From assembly GCA_035547425.1 (NCBI GenBank), contig DASZUU010000043.1:62001-126000 (forward strand): a stretch of 64,000 bases of DNA. Reading direction: 5' to 3'. Both the position numbers and the translations under genes were made by a program. Numbering within the stretch: position 1 is the stretch's first letter; the number at the start of each line of letters is the position of its first letter. Below are positions 18,723 through 27,520 of the stretch, piece by piece. This DNA is from Alloacidobacterium sp035547425. GTDB taxonomy: Bacteria > Acidobacteriota > Terriglobia > Terriglobales > Acidobacteriaceae. The notes under the pieces were generated by a model. That model had not been told where the DNA came from, did not search any database, and worked only from the letters and a program-made list of their open reading frames with translations.

Positions 18723-19688
18723 ATGGAAAAGATCGAAGTGGGCAATCAGGAAATCGCAGATTTTATGGAAGAAGTCGTTCTCGAAAACGGCAACTTGCGA
18801 GTGGCCGTATTGCCTGCGCTTGGCGGAAAAATTGCCTCGATTCGTATCCATCCGGAAGGCGAAGAACTGTTGCAGGCGCCATTGCGTCCCTATGCGCCTC
18901 GGACTCAATATATGAGTTTTGACGCCGGCGATGCCAGCGGTTGGGACGAGTGCCTTCCATCGGTAGCAGGGTGCGAAATTGAGATTGCCTCCCGTGCCGT
19001 AACAATTCCCGATCATGGAGATTTCTGGCAGGTTGTATGGCTTGTAGAATCCCGAAGCGAATATGAGCTTACGCTTGCCGCTCAAGGTTTTAGTTTGCCG
19101 CTCAATTTCCGTAAGAAATTACGGTTGGAAGGCGAAAGCCTCCACATCGAATATAGTGTGCGCAATCGCAGCGCAGAGCCGGTCGACTATTTGTGGTCTG
19201 CGCATCCGGGCTTTGCTGTAGAGGAAGGGGATCGCATACTGCTTCCGCCATCTGTTCGTGAAGTGACCGTAGAAGGCTCAAGGAAGAATCGGTTAGGGAA
19301 TCAAGGCACGCGCCACTCCTGGCCGCATACACATGCCAATGGGCAAACGATTGATTTTAGTGTCGCAGGGAAAGCAACTGATGGCATTGGGGACAAGCTC
19401 TTTGCCAAAGCGCCGGCAGAGGGCTGGTGCGCAATCGAACGCAAGCGGCTGAAGCGTAAAGTTGCGTTCCATTTCGATGCTGCACAGTTGCCGTATTTAG
19501 GTTTATGGATCTGCTATGGAGGGTGGCCGGAAACCCAGACTCAGCGCCAGCACTGTGTGGCCATGGAGCCATGCACGACGGAAGGTGACTCCCTTGCTGC
19601 AGCTATCAAAGAGGGCCGCGCAAGACGCATTTCCGCCGGATCGGAGGATAGATGGGCGCTAGAATTACGTGTGACTGGTGTATCGTAA
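18723..19688 (+). CDS. Aldose 1-epimerase (mutarotase)-like protein
   Basis: About 321 residues from the ATG at 18723. GalM-like beta-sandwich fold: VLPALGGKIASIRI near the N-terminus, IPDHGDFWQ, LWSAHPGFAVEEGD, and AMEPCTTEGD with the Glu at the general-base position. These enzymes interconvert alpha and beta anomers of hexoses. Galactokinase follows after 37 bp, so a role in readying galactose for phosphorylation is likely. The start is uncertain: no strong ribosome site precedes 18723, and ATG 18618 lies in the same frame. Confidence 0.75.
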   Translation: MEKIEVGNQEIADFMEEVVLENGNLRVAVLPALGGKIASIRIHPEGEELLQAPLRPYAPRTQYMSFDAGDASGWDECLPSVAGCEIEIASRAVTIPDHGDFWQVVWLVESRSEYELTLAAQGFSLPLNFRKKLRLEGESLHIEYSVRNRSAEPVDYLWSAHPGFAVEEGDRILLPPSVREVTVEGSRKNRLGNQGTRHSWPHTHANGQTIDFSVAGKATDGIGDKLFAKAPAEGWCAIERKRLKRKVAFHFDAAQLPYLGLWICYGGWPETQTQRQHCVAMEPCTTEGDSLAAAIKEGRARRISAGSEDRWALELRVTGVS

Positions 19689-19725
19689 ACAGGGATGTTT
19701 TCATTTTAAGTAAAGAAGGGTACGC

Positions 19726-20880
19726 ATGTTAGATGTAAGCGGTATCAGAAGAACGCATCAGGAGAAGTTCGGCCAGGAACCGGAAGTGTTCATGGCGCCC
19801 GGCCGCGTAAACCTGATCGGAGAGCATACCGACTATGCCGACGGTTTTGTTATGCCGGCGGCCATCGAATTTGCAACTCTCGCAGCTGTCTCACCCAGGA
19901 ATGACGGTAAGATCACGATTTTTTCCAAGAACTTTAACGAGATCGTCGAACGTGCTATCGCAGAGGTGGGTGCACGAGGCTCGCATCATTGGAGCGATTA
20001 TCCGCTGGGTGTCGTTTCAGTCCTGCAGCAGGAAGGCATAAATGTTCCTGGTTTTTGCCTTACGCTGGACGGCAATGTTCCTCTCGGAGCCGGTCTAAGC
20101 TCGTCGGCTTCCATTGAAGTAGCAAGCATGCTTGCCGTGCTGCACATTTCACAGGCAACTTTGCCGCTACAAAAAATAGCACTGCTTTGCCAGCGCGCGG
20201 AAAATGACTATGTAGGCGCTCCCTGCGGCATCATGGACCAGTTTGTTTCCTGCTGTGGTGCCGCGGATCATGCGCTGTTGCTTGACTGCCGCAGCCTCGA
20301 TTTTCGACTTGCGCCCATACCCAAGCACTTGAGCCTGGTTATCTGCAACACGATGGTCAAGCATGCGCATGCCGGCGGCGAATACGGAACTCGTCGCGCC
20401 GAAGTGGAAGAGGGAACGGCAATTCTCCAGCGTCATCGTCCAGAGATTCGTTTTCTGCGTGATGCCACGATCGAAGACCTCGATCGTTGGGGCGACGAGA
20501 TGCCTCCGAATGTATTGAAGCGCTCTCGCCACATTATTACGGAAAACACGCGCACAGTAGAGGCAGCGAATGCGCTGGAAGCCAGCGACCTAAAGACACT
20601 GGGACGGCTTATGGCTGAGGCGCATGCCAGCTATCGCGACGACTTTGAGGCAAGCTGCCGTGAGGCCGACATTATGGTAGAGTTGGCGCTGCCTTTGCAG
20701 GGTTGTATTGGCGCCCGTCTTACGGGTGGAGGCTTTGGCGGTTGCACGGTGAACCTGGTGGAATCTGTCCATGCAGAACAATTCGCTGCACAGATCGCGA
20801 GCGGTTATGAAAAAGAAACCGGAATCCGTCCGGAAATTTATATGAGCCGCGCATCGGCAGGTGCTCACAGAGTAGAGTAA
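19726..20880 (+). CDS. galK: Galactokinase
   Basis: 384 residues, GHMP kinase. It makes galactose-1-phosphate from galactose and ATP in the Leloir pathway. Motif 1 APGRVNLIGEHTDYADGFV is the galactokinase signature; motif 2 PLGAGLSSSASIEVAS binds ATP phosphates; motif 3 ARLTGGGFGGCTVNLV is near the C-terminus; the catalytic Asp is in CGIMDQFVS. Co-transcribed with the mutarotase-like gene and followed by a strong terminator. galT and galE are not in the window. Confidence 0.97.
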   Translation: MLDVSGIRRTHQEKFGQEPEVFMAPGRVNLIGEHTDYADGFVMPAAIEFATLAAVSPRNDGKITIFSKNFNEIVERAIAEVGARGSHHWSDYPLGVVSVLQQEGINVPGFCLTLDGNVPLGAGLSSSASIEVASMLAVLHISQATLPLQKIALLCQRAENDYVGAPCGIMDQFVSCCGAADHALLLDCRSLDFRLAPIPKHLSLVICNTMVKHAHAGGEYGTRRAEVEEGTAILQRHRPEIRFLRDATIEDLDRWGDEMPPNVLKRSRHIITENTRTVEAANALEASDLKTLGRLMAEAHASYRDDFEASCREADIMVELALPLQGCIGARLTGGGFGGCTVNLVESVHAEQFAAQIASGYEKETGIRPEIYMSRASAGAHRVE

Positions 20881-20977
20881 ACGCGCTTTCTTGGAGAATG
20901 ATGAAATTCTCAAAACGCAGCCTTCTTTCATATGCCCTGTCGTATGTCCTTGTTAAAATTTCTACATCCTGAGATTT

Positions 20978-21013
20978 CTGTGTCGCATGGAAAATTGCGA
21001 CACAGCAGTTTTT
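20978..21013 (+). terminator. Rho-independent terminator after galK
   Basis: Perfect 10-bp arms CTGTGTCGCA (20978-20987) and TGCGACACAG (20996-21005) with an 8-nt loop, then CAGTTTTT. Confidence 0.85.
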
Positions 21014-21060
21014 ATCTGCGCTTTCGTTGATCTAAATCCTCCACGCAGGGAATAAATTTG

Positions 21061-22788
21061 ATGAGCTTTCTAACTGGTATTGCTTCGACGAACGAGAATA
21101 CTCGGATCGCCTATTTTTCCATGGAAATTGCAGTTTCTCCCGACATGCCTACCTATAGCGGTGGCCTCGGTGTGCTGGCTGGTGACACATTGCGCTCTGC
21201 CGCCGATGCGGGCTTGCATCTGGCTGCCGTGACGCTGGCGCATCGCAAAGGGTATTTTCGTCAGCATCTCGATCCGAATGGTGTGCAAACCGAAGAAGCG
21301 CAACCGTGGAATCTGGAAGAAAAGCTCGCATTAGAAAAACCTGTCGTCACGATCGAAATAGAAGGCCGTTCCGTTGCGCTGCGTGCATGGCGCTATGATT
21401 TGCGCGGCGTTACGGGGCACAGCATTCCGATCTATTTTCTTGATACTGATCTCGAACAGAATGATCCGCGCGATCGAGTGCTTACTGACCAGCTGTATGG
21501 TGGAGATGGGGATTATCGTCTTCGGCAGGAAATTATCCTCGGCATGGGGGGCGTCCGTATTCTCGATGCGCTGGAATATAAGGCTGCCGTCTACCACATG
21601 AATGAAGGCCATGCGGCTCTTTTAACTCTGGCATTACTGGAAAACCATTTACAAGGGCGCTCTTTATCCGCTTTAACCAATGACGACATTGCTGCGGTAC
21701 GTGAGCTTTGTGTTTTCACTACACATACGCCCGTGCCTGCAGGTCACGATCGATTCTCTATCGAGCAGGCCCACCGGATTCTTGGAGCCGAGCGGACTAC
21801 TTTTTTAGAGCAGAATGGCTGTACGCATGAAGGTCTGTTGAACATGACCTACATCGCGCTGCGCTTCTCGCGCTTTGTAAACGGTGTGGCCATGCAGCAC
21901 GGTATCGTGTCTCGTGCTATGTTCCCGGAGTACAGCATCAGCGCCATTACAAATGGCGTGCACGCGGCAACCTGGACATCGAAGCCCTTTCAAGATATCT
22001 ATGACCGCCACATGCCGCGTTGGCGGCAGGACAATGTCACGCTGCGTTACGCCATCGACATTCCGGAAGAGGAATTGGAGGCTGCCCACACTGCATCGAA
22101 ACAACTACTCATCGATGCAATCGCAGAGCGCGCAGGTGTAACCCTCAAGCCGGACATATTTACGATTGGATTCGCCCGTCGCGCAGCAACCTATAAACGC
22201 GCCGACCTTTTGTTCACCGATCCGGAGAGACTGGTTCACTGCGCGCGCGAACACGGTGGACTGCAGATTATTTATAGCGGCAAGGCACATCCAGCCGATG
22301 AACCGGGGAAAGCGAAAATTCGCCGCGTTATTGAAATGGCGCATAAGCTGGATTCAGACGCTCTGCACATTGTCTACCTTGAAAACTATGAATGGCAGTT
22401 GGGTGCGCTGCTTACCAGCGGGGTGGATGTATGGCTGAACACGCCGAAGCGGCCTTATGAAGCATCCGGAACCAGTGGAATGAAGGCGGCCTTGAATGGC
22501 GTGCCCAGCCTGTCGATTCTGGATGGGTGGTGGATTGAGGGCTGGATTGAAGGCGTTACCGGATGGGCCATCGAAGACCACGAGGATGAAACCGCTGAAG
22601 CCGGTTCGCTCTACGATCACCTGGAACGTGTTCTGTTGCCGCTCTACTATACGCAGCCGCAACAATGGCGCAGGATTATGCGATCCACGATCGCATTGAA
22701 CGGATCATTCTTCAATACGCAACGCATGCTGGAACAGTATGTGCTGAATGCGTATTTTCCGGAAGAGCTTGCCGGTAAAACCGTCTAA
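21061..22788 (+). CDS. glgP: Alpha-glucan (glycogen/starch) phosphorylase, short family
   Basis: 575 residues. It releases glucose-1-phosphate from alpha-1,4-glucan ends using phosphate. This is the short GT35-type family (alpha-glucan phosphorylase, about 550-850 residues), seen from AYFSMEIAVSPDMPTYSGGLG at the N-terminus and the pyridoxal-phosphate site EASGTSGMKAALNGVPSLS, where Lys carries the cofactor. ATG at 21061 follows AGGGA; the TTG just before it is not needed. It follows galK behind its own terminator, so it is a separate transcript but sits with sugar-phosphate genes. Confidence 0.93.
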   Translation: MSFLTGIASTNENTRIAYFSMEIAVSPDMPTYSGGLGVLAGDTLRSAADAGLHLAAVTLAHRKGYFRQHLDPNGVQTEEAQPWNLEEKLALEKPVVTIEIEGRSVALRAWRYDLRGVTGHSIPIYFLDTDLEQNDPRDRVLTDQLYGGDGDYRLRQEIILGMGGVRILDALEYKAAVYHMNEGHAALLTLALLENHLQGRSLSALTNDDIAAVRELCVFTTHTPVPAGHDRFSIEQAHRILGAERTTFLEQNGCTHEGLLNMTYIALRFSRFVNGVAMQHGIVSRAMFPEYSISAITNGVHAATWTSKPFQDIYDRHMPRWRQDNVTLRYAIDIPEEELEAAHTASKQLLIDAIAERAGVTLKPDIFTIGFARRAATYKRADLLFTDPERLVHCAREHGGLQIIYSGKAHPADEPGKAKIRRVIEMAHKLDSDALHIVYLENYEWQLGALLTSGVDVWLNTPKRPYEASGTSGMKAALNGVPSLSILDGWWIEGWIEGVTGWAIEDHEDETAEAGSLYDHLERVLLPLYYTQPQQWRRIMRSTIALNGSFFNTQRMLEQYVLNAYFPEELAGKTV

Positions 22789-22805
22789 AGAATAACCAAT
22801 AAAAG

Positions 22806-22841
22806 AAACACGCTGCTGATAACCAGGCAGCGTGTTTTTTT
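22806..22841. terminator. Bidirectional terminator between glgP and the 311-residue gene
   Basis: Perfect 11-bp arms AAACACGCTGC (22806-22816) and GCAGCGTGTTT (22827-22837) with a 10-nt loop, followed by a T-run to 22841 on plus and TTTCTTTT on minus, between convergent genes. Confidence 0.9.
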
Positions 22842-22846
22842 CAGAG

Positions 22847-23779
22847 CTACATATTGGTATGGCCGGCGCGCATCTCTTCATTGAATGAAGGCTTGGTAAT
22901 ATCGAGCGCGCTATGCAACTGTTCCTTGTATTCCTCCGCGTGCGCAATCAATGCAGGTGTGGCGACTGCGTAATCGTCAGTGAGTGCTAACTGATCCTGC
23001 CGGGCTAATTCCGCGGCGGTACGTTGTAAGTCTTCACTAGTTGTATTGAGATACTGCGCATCGCGCGGATCGGCAATCCATACAGGTTGATCGCCGCCGA
23101 GCACATGCGAGAGCCAATATACTTTCAGCTTAAGAAAGTCCATGCGGCTGGCGTCATTCGTGTCGGTGAAGAAGAATTTCTTCTGCCAGCGGCTATAGTA
23201 GCGCGTGGTCACGGGCACGGGCTGCCGGTTGCCGCTCTTGAGCAGTTCCAGCTGTCCCTGATCGAAGGTTTTGCGGATGGCGTTGTAGATAAACGTCTCG
23301 GCATAGGGCTGCTCAGGCGCCGGGACAATCTCGGCGAACGTTACCGTCATGCTGGCGGCGATTTTCGTATGCAGCGGCGAGCCGGTTCCGTCCTCCAGAT
23401 GAGCAAGGCCGTGGACAATGTAGGTGTCCGCGCCGGAGGTGGAGCGATGGAATGGCCATGCAAACTGGCTGAAGCTGATGGGCAATCCTGCCAGCGTCAC
23501 ATAGGCATCCGGACGCGGATTGCGCAGGCGCTTGGCCGCTTCCTGCAGGTGCGTGGTCATTTCGCCGATCAGTTCAGGCTTCTGGAAGTTGAAAGCATCG
23601 CTCAACTCAAGCTGCAAAGTCTTCTCCGCAGGCGCATTGGGAGAGAGCGCCAGCTTAAAGATAGCGGTCGGGCGGTTGTTGAAATCGGTGCCTGCTTCGG
23701 CGGAAAGAACGGTGAGTCCGGCGGTGCGGGCGGCTTCGCCCAGAGTGGCCGTGAGTGCTGTTTGGAGGTTCGTGCTCAT
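22847..23779 (-). CDS. Conserved-looking hypothetical protein, about 310 residues
   Basis: I do not recognise a family. Soluble, no signal peptide or membrane helix, balanced composition. It carries segments FAWPFHRSTSGADTYIVHGLAHLEDGTG and TRYYSRWQKKFFFTDTNDASRMDFLKLKVYWLSHVLGG, which look like conserved cores rather than chance translation. ATG at 23779 (GTG one codon earlier). It precedes the dnaG stop by 44 bp on the same strand, so it may be transcribed behind dnaG. Confidence 0.65.
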   Translation of the reverse strand: MSTNLQTALTATLGEAARTAGLTVLSAEAGTDFNNRPTAIFKLALSPNAPAEKTLQLELSDAFNFQKPELIGEMTTHLQEAAKRLRNPRPDAYVTLAGLPISFSQFAWPFHRSTSGADTYIVHGLAHLEDGTGSPLHTKIAASMTVTFAEIVPAPEQPYAETFIYNAIRKTFDQGQLELLKSGNRQPVPVTTRYYSRWQKKFFFTDTNDASRMDFLKLKVYWLSHVLGGDQPVWIADPRDAQYLNTTSEDLQRTAAELARQDQLALTDDYAVATPALIAHAEEYKEQLHSALDITKPSFNEEMRAGHTNM

Positions 23780-23823
23780 CACCCTTTATTTTAATGGCTG
23801 TTGGCGATTGGCGAAACCGTGGG

Positions 23824-25581
23824 TTAAAACTCGCGAAGAGCGCGATCAATCGACATTTTTTCTGTTGTCAGATTAAGAACTGCGGCGCTGTCTCCGCGCC
23901 GTTCGGCTTCAGAGATGGCGGCTCGGAGCTCGCGCTGGCGGCGTTCGAGGTGACGGTGCCGGAGGGTATCGAGGGCCGCGGTCACATGCTCGGCGCTCAC
24001 CGGCTCGATCTCGCCGTTTAGGGCCTGGGCCAGCAGGCCGCGGCTGGCTGGATCATCGACTGCGTGCATGGGGTCGGTTGCGCCGCGGTGGCGGAGCTGC
24101 TTAAGGATGGGTGCCACGGTCAACCCGTCGAAGTGGGACTCATTGGCGTCGAAGCCGGCGATGGCGGCCTGGCATGCCGATTCGGAGAGCGCCCCGGCAA
24201 AGGCGCGCATGAGGATCTTTTCGGCTTCGCTGAGGGCGGGGAAGGCGTGGGTCAGCGAATCGCGGCGCCTGGCTGCGGCCTGCTTCAGCTCCTCGCGCAC
24301 CAGGGCGGAGTCGATGCCGATCTTCTGGGCGGCGTCGGCGGCGAACTCGTCGCGGGCGATGCGGTTGGGCATGCGCTTGATGTGCGGCAGCAGATAGTTA
24401 AGCGCCTTCACTTTGGCATCGGCTGTGACCGGGGGAAAGAGCTGACGTGCTCGCTCGATCAGATAATCAGTATGGCGCTTGGCGCTGCGCAGCGCGTCAA
24501 GATAGGCCTTCGCTCCGTGCTCGCGGATGTAGCGGTCGGGGTCAAGTCCGCCCTCGAGCGTTACAACGCGCACCTCAAAGCCCTCTTCGGTGAGGAGGGC
24601 GATGGATTTCTCCGCTGCGTTCGCGCCTGCGGTGTCGGGGTCGAAGTTGACGATGATGCGAGTGGCGTAGCGGGCCAGCAGGCGGGTCTGCGCTTCGGTG
24701 AAGGCGGTGCCGCTGGTGGCGATGACGTTCTTTACTCCGGCAAGATAGACGGAGATGCAGTCCATCTGGCCTTCGACCAGAACGGCGAAGCCGGTTTCGC
24801 GGATCGGCTGGCGCGCTTTATCGAGGTTGAAGAGAACATTTCCCTTTGAATACAGCGGTGTTTCGGGCGAATTCAGGTACTTTGGGCCGGCTTTTTCACC
24901 GGTTTCGAGCGCTCGCGCAGTGAAGGCGATGATGCGTCCCGATTCGTTTGCGATGGGGAAGGTGACGCGCTTGCGGAACTTTGAGTAGAGGGGACCGGGG
25001 GAGCCGTCTTCCTGCGGTTTGAAGGAGAAGAGGCCGGAGAGGCGTAGGGTTTCCTGGTCGGCCACGGATTGCAGGCGCTCGCGCAGGGCGTGGAAGGAGT
25101 CGGGCGCGTAGCCGATGCGGAACTTCTGGATATCCTCGGGCTTGAGGCCGCGCCCGGTGAGATATTCCCGCGCCAGGGCGCCTTCGGGGGAGCGAAGCTG
25201 CTCCTCGAACCACGCGGCGGCCAGCTCGTGCAGCTCGATCAGCTTGGCGCGCTGGCGGCTTTCCTGCGCTTCTTCTTCGGAGGAATATTCGCGTTTTGGC
25301 AGCGGAATTCCGCACTTTTGCGCTACAAAACGGACCGATTCGGGAAAGCTGAGGCTCTCAATTTTCTGGATAAAGGTGAATACGTCACCGGAGACGCCGC
25401 AGCCGAAGCAGTGGAAGAACTGGCGCGTGGCGTGGACGGAAAATGAGGGCGATTTTTCCTTATGAAAGGGGCACAAACCGCTGAAATTCTGCGCTCCAGC
25501 CTTCTTTAAACGCACATAATCGCCGATGATCTTGACGATATCGGCTTGCTGCTTGACGAGTTGTGCGAAATCGGAGGCCAT
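23824..25581 (-). CDS. dnaG: DNA primase
   Basis: 585 residues. It makes the RNA primers for DNA replication and binds the replicative helicase. Zinc-finger domain near residues 37-64 (CPFHKEKSPSFSVH, then HCFGCGVSGD); RNA-polymerase core with TOPRIM about 260-345, holding VEGQMD and FDPDTAG, the metal-binding acidic motifs; C-terminal helicase-binding region rich in Ala and Glu. The rpoD gene that often follows dnaG is absent here. Several long antisense frames over this gene are GC-driven shadows. Confidence 0.97.
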   Translation of the reverse strand: MASDFAQLVKQQADIVKIIGDYVRLKKAGAQNFSGLCPFHKEKSPSFSVHATRQFFHCFGCGVSGDVFTFIQKIESLSFPESVRFVAQKCGIPLPKREYSSEEEAQESRQRAKLIELHELAAAWFEEQLRSPEGALAREYLTGRGLKPEDIQKFRIGYAPDSFHALRERLQSVADQETLRLSGLFSFKPQEDGSPGPLYSKFRKRVTFPIANESGRIIAFTARALETGEKAGPKYLNSPETPLYSKGNVLFNLDKARQPIRETGFAVLVEGQMDCISVYLAGVKNVIATSGTAFTEAQTRLLARYATRIIVNFDPDTAGANAAEKSIALLTEEGFEVRVVTLEGGLDPDRYIREHGAKAYLDALRSAKRHTDYLIERARQLFPPVTADAKVKALNYLLPHIKRMPNRIARDEFAADAAQKIGIDSALVREELKQAAARRRDSLTHAFPALSEAEKILMRAFAGALSESACQAAIAGFDANESHFDGLTVAPILKQLRHRGATDPMHAVDDPASRGLLAQALNGEIEPVSAEHVTAALDTLRHRHLERRQRELRAAISEAERRGDSAAVLNLTTEKMSIDRALREF

Positions 25582-25717
25582 GCGGCTTCAGCCGATGATA
25601 ACGCGTCGACCCTCCCCCTGGGTGATTCTCTGTACGGAGATCGTTTATTTTCAATGGCTTACAAGGATAGGCACTGATTACGGGAATTTTCCTTCTCCCT
25701 TATTTAAGGATAGCAAA

Positions 25718-25804
25718 ATGATGAGGAATGATATGCCAGGTTGGTGGAGAAATAACTCTTTTGGTTTGAATGGTTTGATGGCTTTCTTTGGTTTTGGGGC
25801 TTGA
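25718..25804 (+). CDS. Candidate 28-residue small protein
   Basis: Short frame MMRNDMPGWWRNNSFGLNGL ending in AFFGFGA, in the 337-bp gap between dnaG and gluQ-rs. AAGGA (25706-25710) stands 7 nt before a double ATG, a good ribosome site. The peptide has paired Trp and a Gly/Phe-rich tail. No family is recognised and codon signal cannot be judged at this size. Confidence 0.3.
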   Translation: MMRNDMPGWWRNNSFGLNGLMAFFGFGA

Positions 25805-25918
25805 CATGATCGTTCTCCCCCTCTCATCGGGGATAAAGCTCGGTGCTTCTACCTGGTTATGAACAGAAACCTCCCGAAAATCCCAGAAGTGTCTGAGTGA
25901 TCTTCTTTTTATAAAAAT

Positions 25919-26758
25919 CTATGCAAAACCGGAAAGAATTTCGTCTGGTGTTTTGCCTTGCCGGCGCAGAGCGCGGATAGAGAGGGCATCGTGGCGCTTG
26001 GCGAGCCGTTGCCCGTTTTTATCGAGGATCAAGGGGCAGTGATACCACTTTGGCGGTTCGAGGCGGAGGGCGCGATAGAGAAGGATTTGTCGGGCCGTGG
26101 AGCGCAGCAGGTCAGCGCCGCGAACGACTTCGGTGATGCGCATGGCGGCATCGTCGACAACGACGGCCAACTGGTAAGCAGGAACATCGTCGCGCCGCCA
26201 CACGAGGAAATCGCCGAAGTCGCGGCCTGCTGTGAGCTGCTGCGGGCCGAAGCGGCCATCGTGAAACGAGATAGTTTCGCCATCGGGAACGCGGAAGCGC
26301 CAGTTGATTCCGGCGGGCGTTTCGGGAGAGACGATTTTGCCTGTGTGATGTAGAGGGCGGCAGTTTCCGGGGTAGATGGGCTCGTCGTCTTCATCGTGCG
26401 GAGCCTGTGCGCTGCGGGCGAGGTCTTTGCGCGAGCAGCGGCAGGGATAGACGAAGCCCATTTCGACAAGCGAGCGCCAGGCTTCGAGATAGAGATTGCG
26501 GCGGCGGCTTTGCTTGTATGGATCATATGGGCCGCCGATGTCCGGTCCTTCCTGCCAGCGGATGCCGAGCCAATGCATATCTTCGAGCATGGCGGCTGTG
26601 TATTCCGGTTTGGAGCGCTGAGGATCGAGGTCTTCGTTGCGGAGAATGAGCGTGCCGTTTGCCTGCTGAGCTCGCTGATAAGCCGTCCAGAAGGTGCGTG
26701 CGTGGCCGAGATGGAGCAAACCGGTTGGGGATGGGGCCAGGCGTCCGCGATAGGTCAC
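25919..26758 (-). CDS. gluQ: Glutamyl-queuosine tRNA(Asp) synthetase
   Basis: 279 residues, a glutamyl-tRNA synthetase paralogue without the anticodon-binding half. It attaches glutamate to the queuosine base at position 34 of tRNA(Asp). The HIGH motif is HLGH (16-19) after GRLAPSPTG; the KMSKS-equivalent is LAKRH (about 252-256); the zinc ligands are in YPCRCSRKDL and YPGNCR. Length and the truncated C-terminus fit GluQ-RS rather than full GltX. Single gene. Confidence 0.93.
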   Translation of the reverse strand: MTYRGRLAPSPTGLLHLGHARTFWTAYQRAQQANGTLILRNEDLDPQRSKPEYTAAMLEDMHWLGIRWQEGPDIGGPYDPYKQSRRRNLYLEAWRSLVEMGFVYPCRCSRKDLARSAQAPHDEDDEPIYPGNCRPLHHTGKIVSPETPAGINWRFRVPDGETISFHDGRFGPQQLTAGRDFGDFLVWRRDDVPAYQLAVVVDDAAMRITEVVRGADLLRSTARQILLYRALRLEPPKWYHCPLILDKNGQRLAKRHDALSIRALRRQGKTPDEILSGFA

Positions 26759-26786
26759 GGAGTTAGTGTAATGGCTTGCGCTCCCA

Positions 26787-26880
26787 CCCTTCGCGCTCGC
26801 TCAGGATGGGGAACCCGTCATGTGGCAAGTGCAGGGAAAAGCAGGTCCTGCACTGCGTTCAGGATGACAACACTTTTGTG
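26787..26880. repeat. Dispersed repeat copies between gluQ-rs and the DUF1772 gene
   Basis: CTTCGCGCTCGCTCAGGATG (26789-26808) and AAAAGCAGGT...CTGCG...TTCAGGATGACAACA (26837-26872). They share blocks with the copy at 53165-53220. Confidence 0.55.
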
Positions 26881-26895
26881 CAGCTGCCATCGCGT

Positions 26896-27345
26896 TCAGG
26901 CTGGGCTCAGTAATCCATGAAGCAGGAAGACCATGGCGATGGTGAGTAGCAGGATGCGCCAGCGGTGGAGTATTTCCCATTTTCTGTGTTGCTGCGGCCA
27001 GTCTGCCGGGGCGTTTTTGGCCAGAGCTGCGAGGCGGTTATTGATGGGGACGAGCATGGCGATGCTGTAGACGATGACGGCAATCCAGATGGCTGCGGCA
27101 ATGAGCAGCGGAGTGAGGGTGGGTTGATGGCGATGGAAATATGCCTCGATGAAAATGAGCACGAGGGAAAGTGCATACCAGATGGGCATGGCCTTGCCCA
27201 GCAGGGCGGCAAAGAGTGGAAGGATGGCGGCCCGCGTGCGCTCTTCCAACCGCAAGATGACCGGATTGATGAATAGCGAGACGGTCAGCTCATTTCCAAC
27301 CATGAAGCACGCGCAGAGGATGACGAAAATATCGAGGGTGTGCAT
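26896..27345 (-). CDS. DUF1772 (anthrone-oxygenase-like) membrane protein
   Basis: 149 residues with about four membrane helices. The opening MHTLDIFVILCACFMVGNELTVSLFINP and the late IHRW-like motif (LHRWRILLL) fit DUF1772. Members are small inner-membrane proteins often found beside HxlR or MarR regulators; some fungal relatives are anthrone oxygenases. The divergent HxlR gene and the palindrome between them suggest it is the regulated target. Function unknown. Confidence 0.75.
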   Translation of the reverse strand: MHTLDIFVILCACFMVGNELTVSLFINPVILRLEERTRAAILPLFAALLGKAMPIWYALSLVLIFIEAYFHRHQPTLTPLLIAAAIWIAVIVYSIAMLVPINNRLAALAKNAPADWPQQHRKWEILHRWRILLLTIAMVFLLHGLLSPA

Positions 27346-27372
27346 GGCGACTCCTGATGCTGAGAGCGGTCC

Positions 27373-27427
27373 GGGGCCGAAGCCCCTCCCGGTCTTGTGT
27401 TTTTTTTCGCCGGGCTTCAGCCCGGCG
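27373..27427. repeat. REP-like hairpin pair
   Basis: GGGGC/GCCCC hairpin (27373-27386) and a perfect CGCCGGGCT / AGCCCGGCG hairpin with 2-nt loop (27408-27427), separated by a T-run. GC-rich clover-like repeats of this kind occur between genes; here it can also end transcripts from either side. Confidence 0.5.
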
Positions 27428-27465
27428 CTTCTGCCTTTTCTTCCATGTCCTGGATATCGAATATA

Positions 27466-27507
27466 GTTGTACTGACGCAGATTGTTGTACTGACTAATTT
27501 GTCAGTA
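27466..27507. promoter_or_regulatory. HxlR operator region
   Basis: Inverted repeat TACTGAC (27488-27494) and GTCAGTA (27501-27507) with a 6-nt spacer, plus a direct repeat of GTTGTACTGAC at 27466-27476 and 27484-27494, 18 bp apart. It abuts the hxlR start and lies 120 bp upstream of the divergent DUF1772 gene. Confidence 0.7.
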
Positions 27508-27520
27508 TGTGGGTGGGAAG

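Noticed and set aside
24064..24849. 261-residue plus-strand frame over dnaG
   Set aside because: Mirror frame of dnaG with low-complexity Gly/Val/Ala content.
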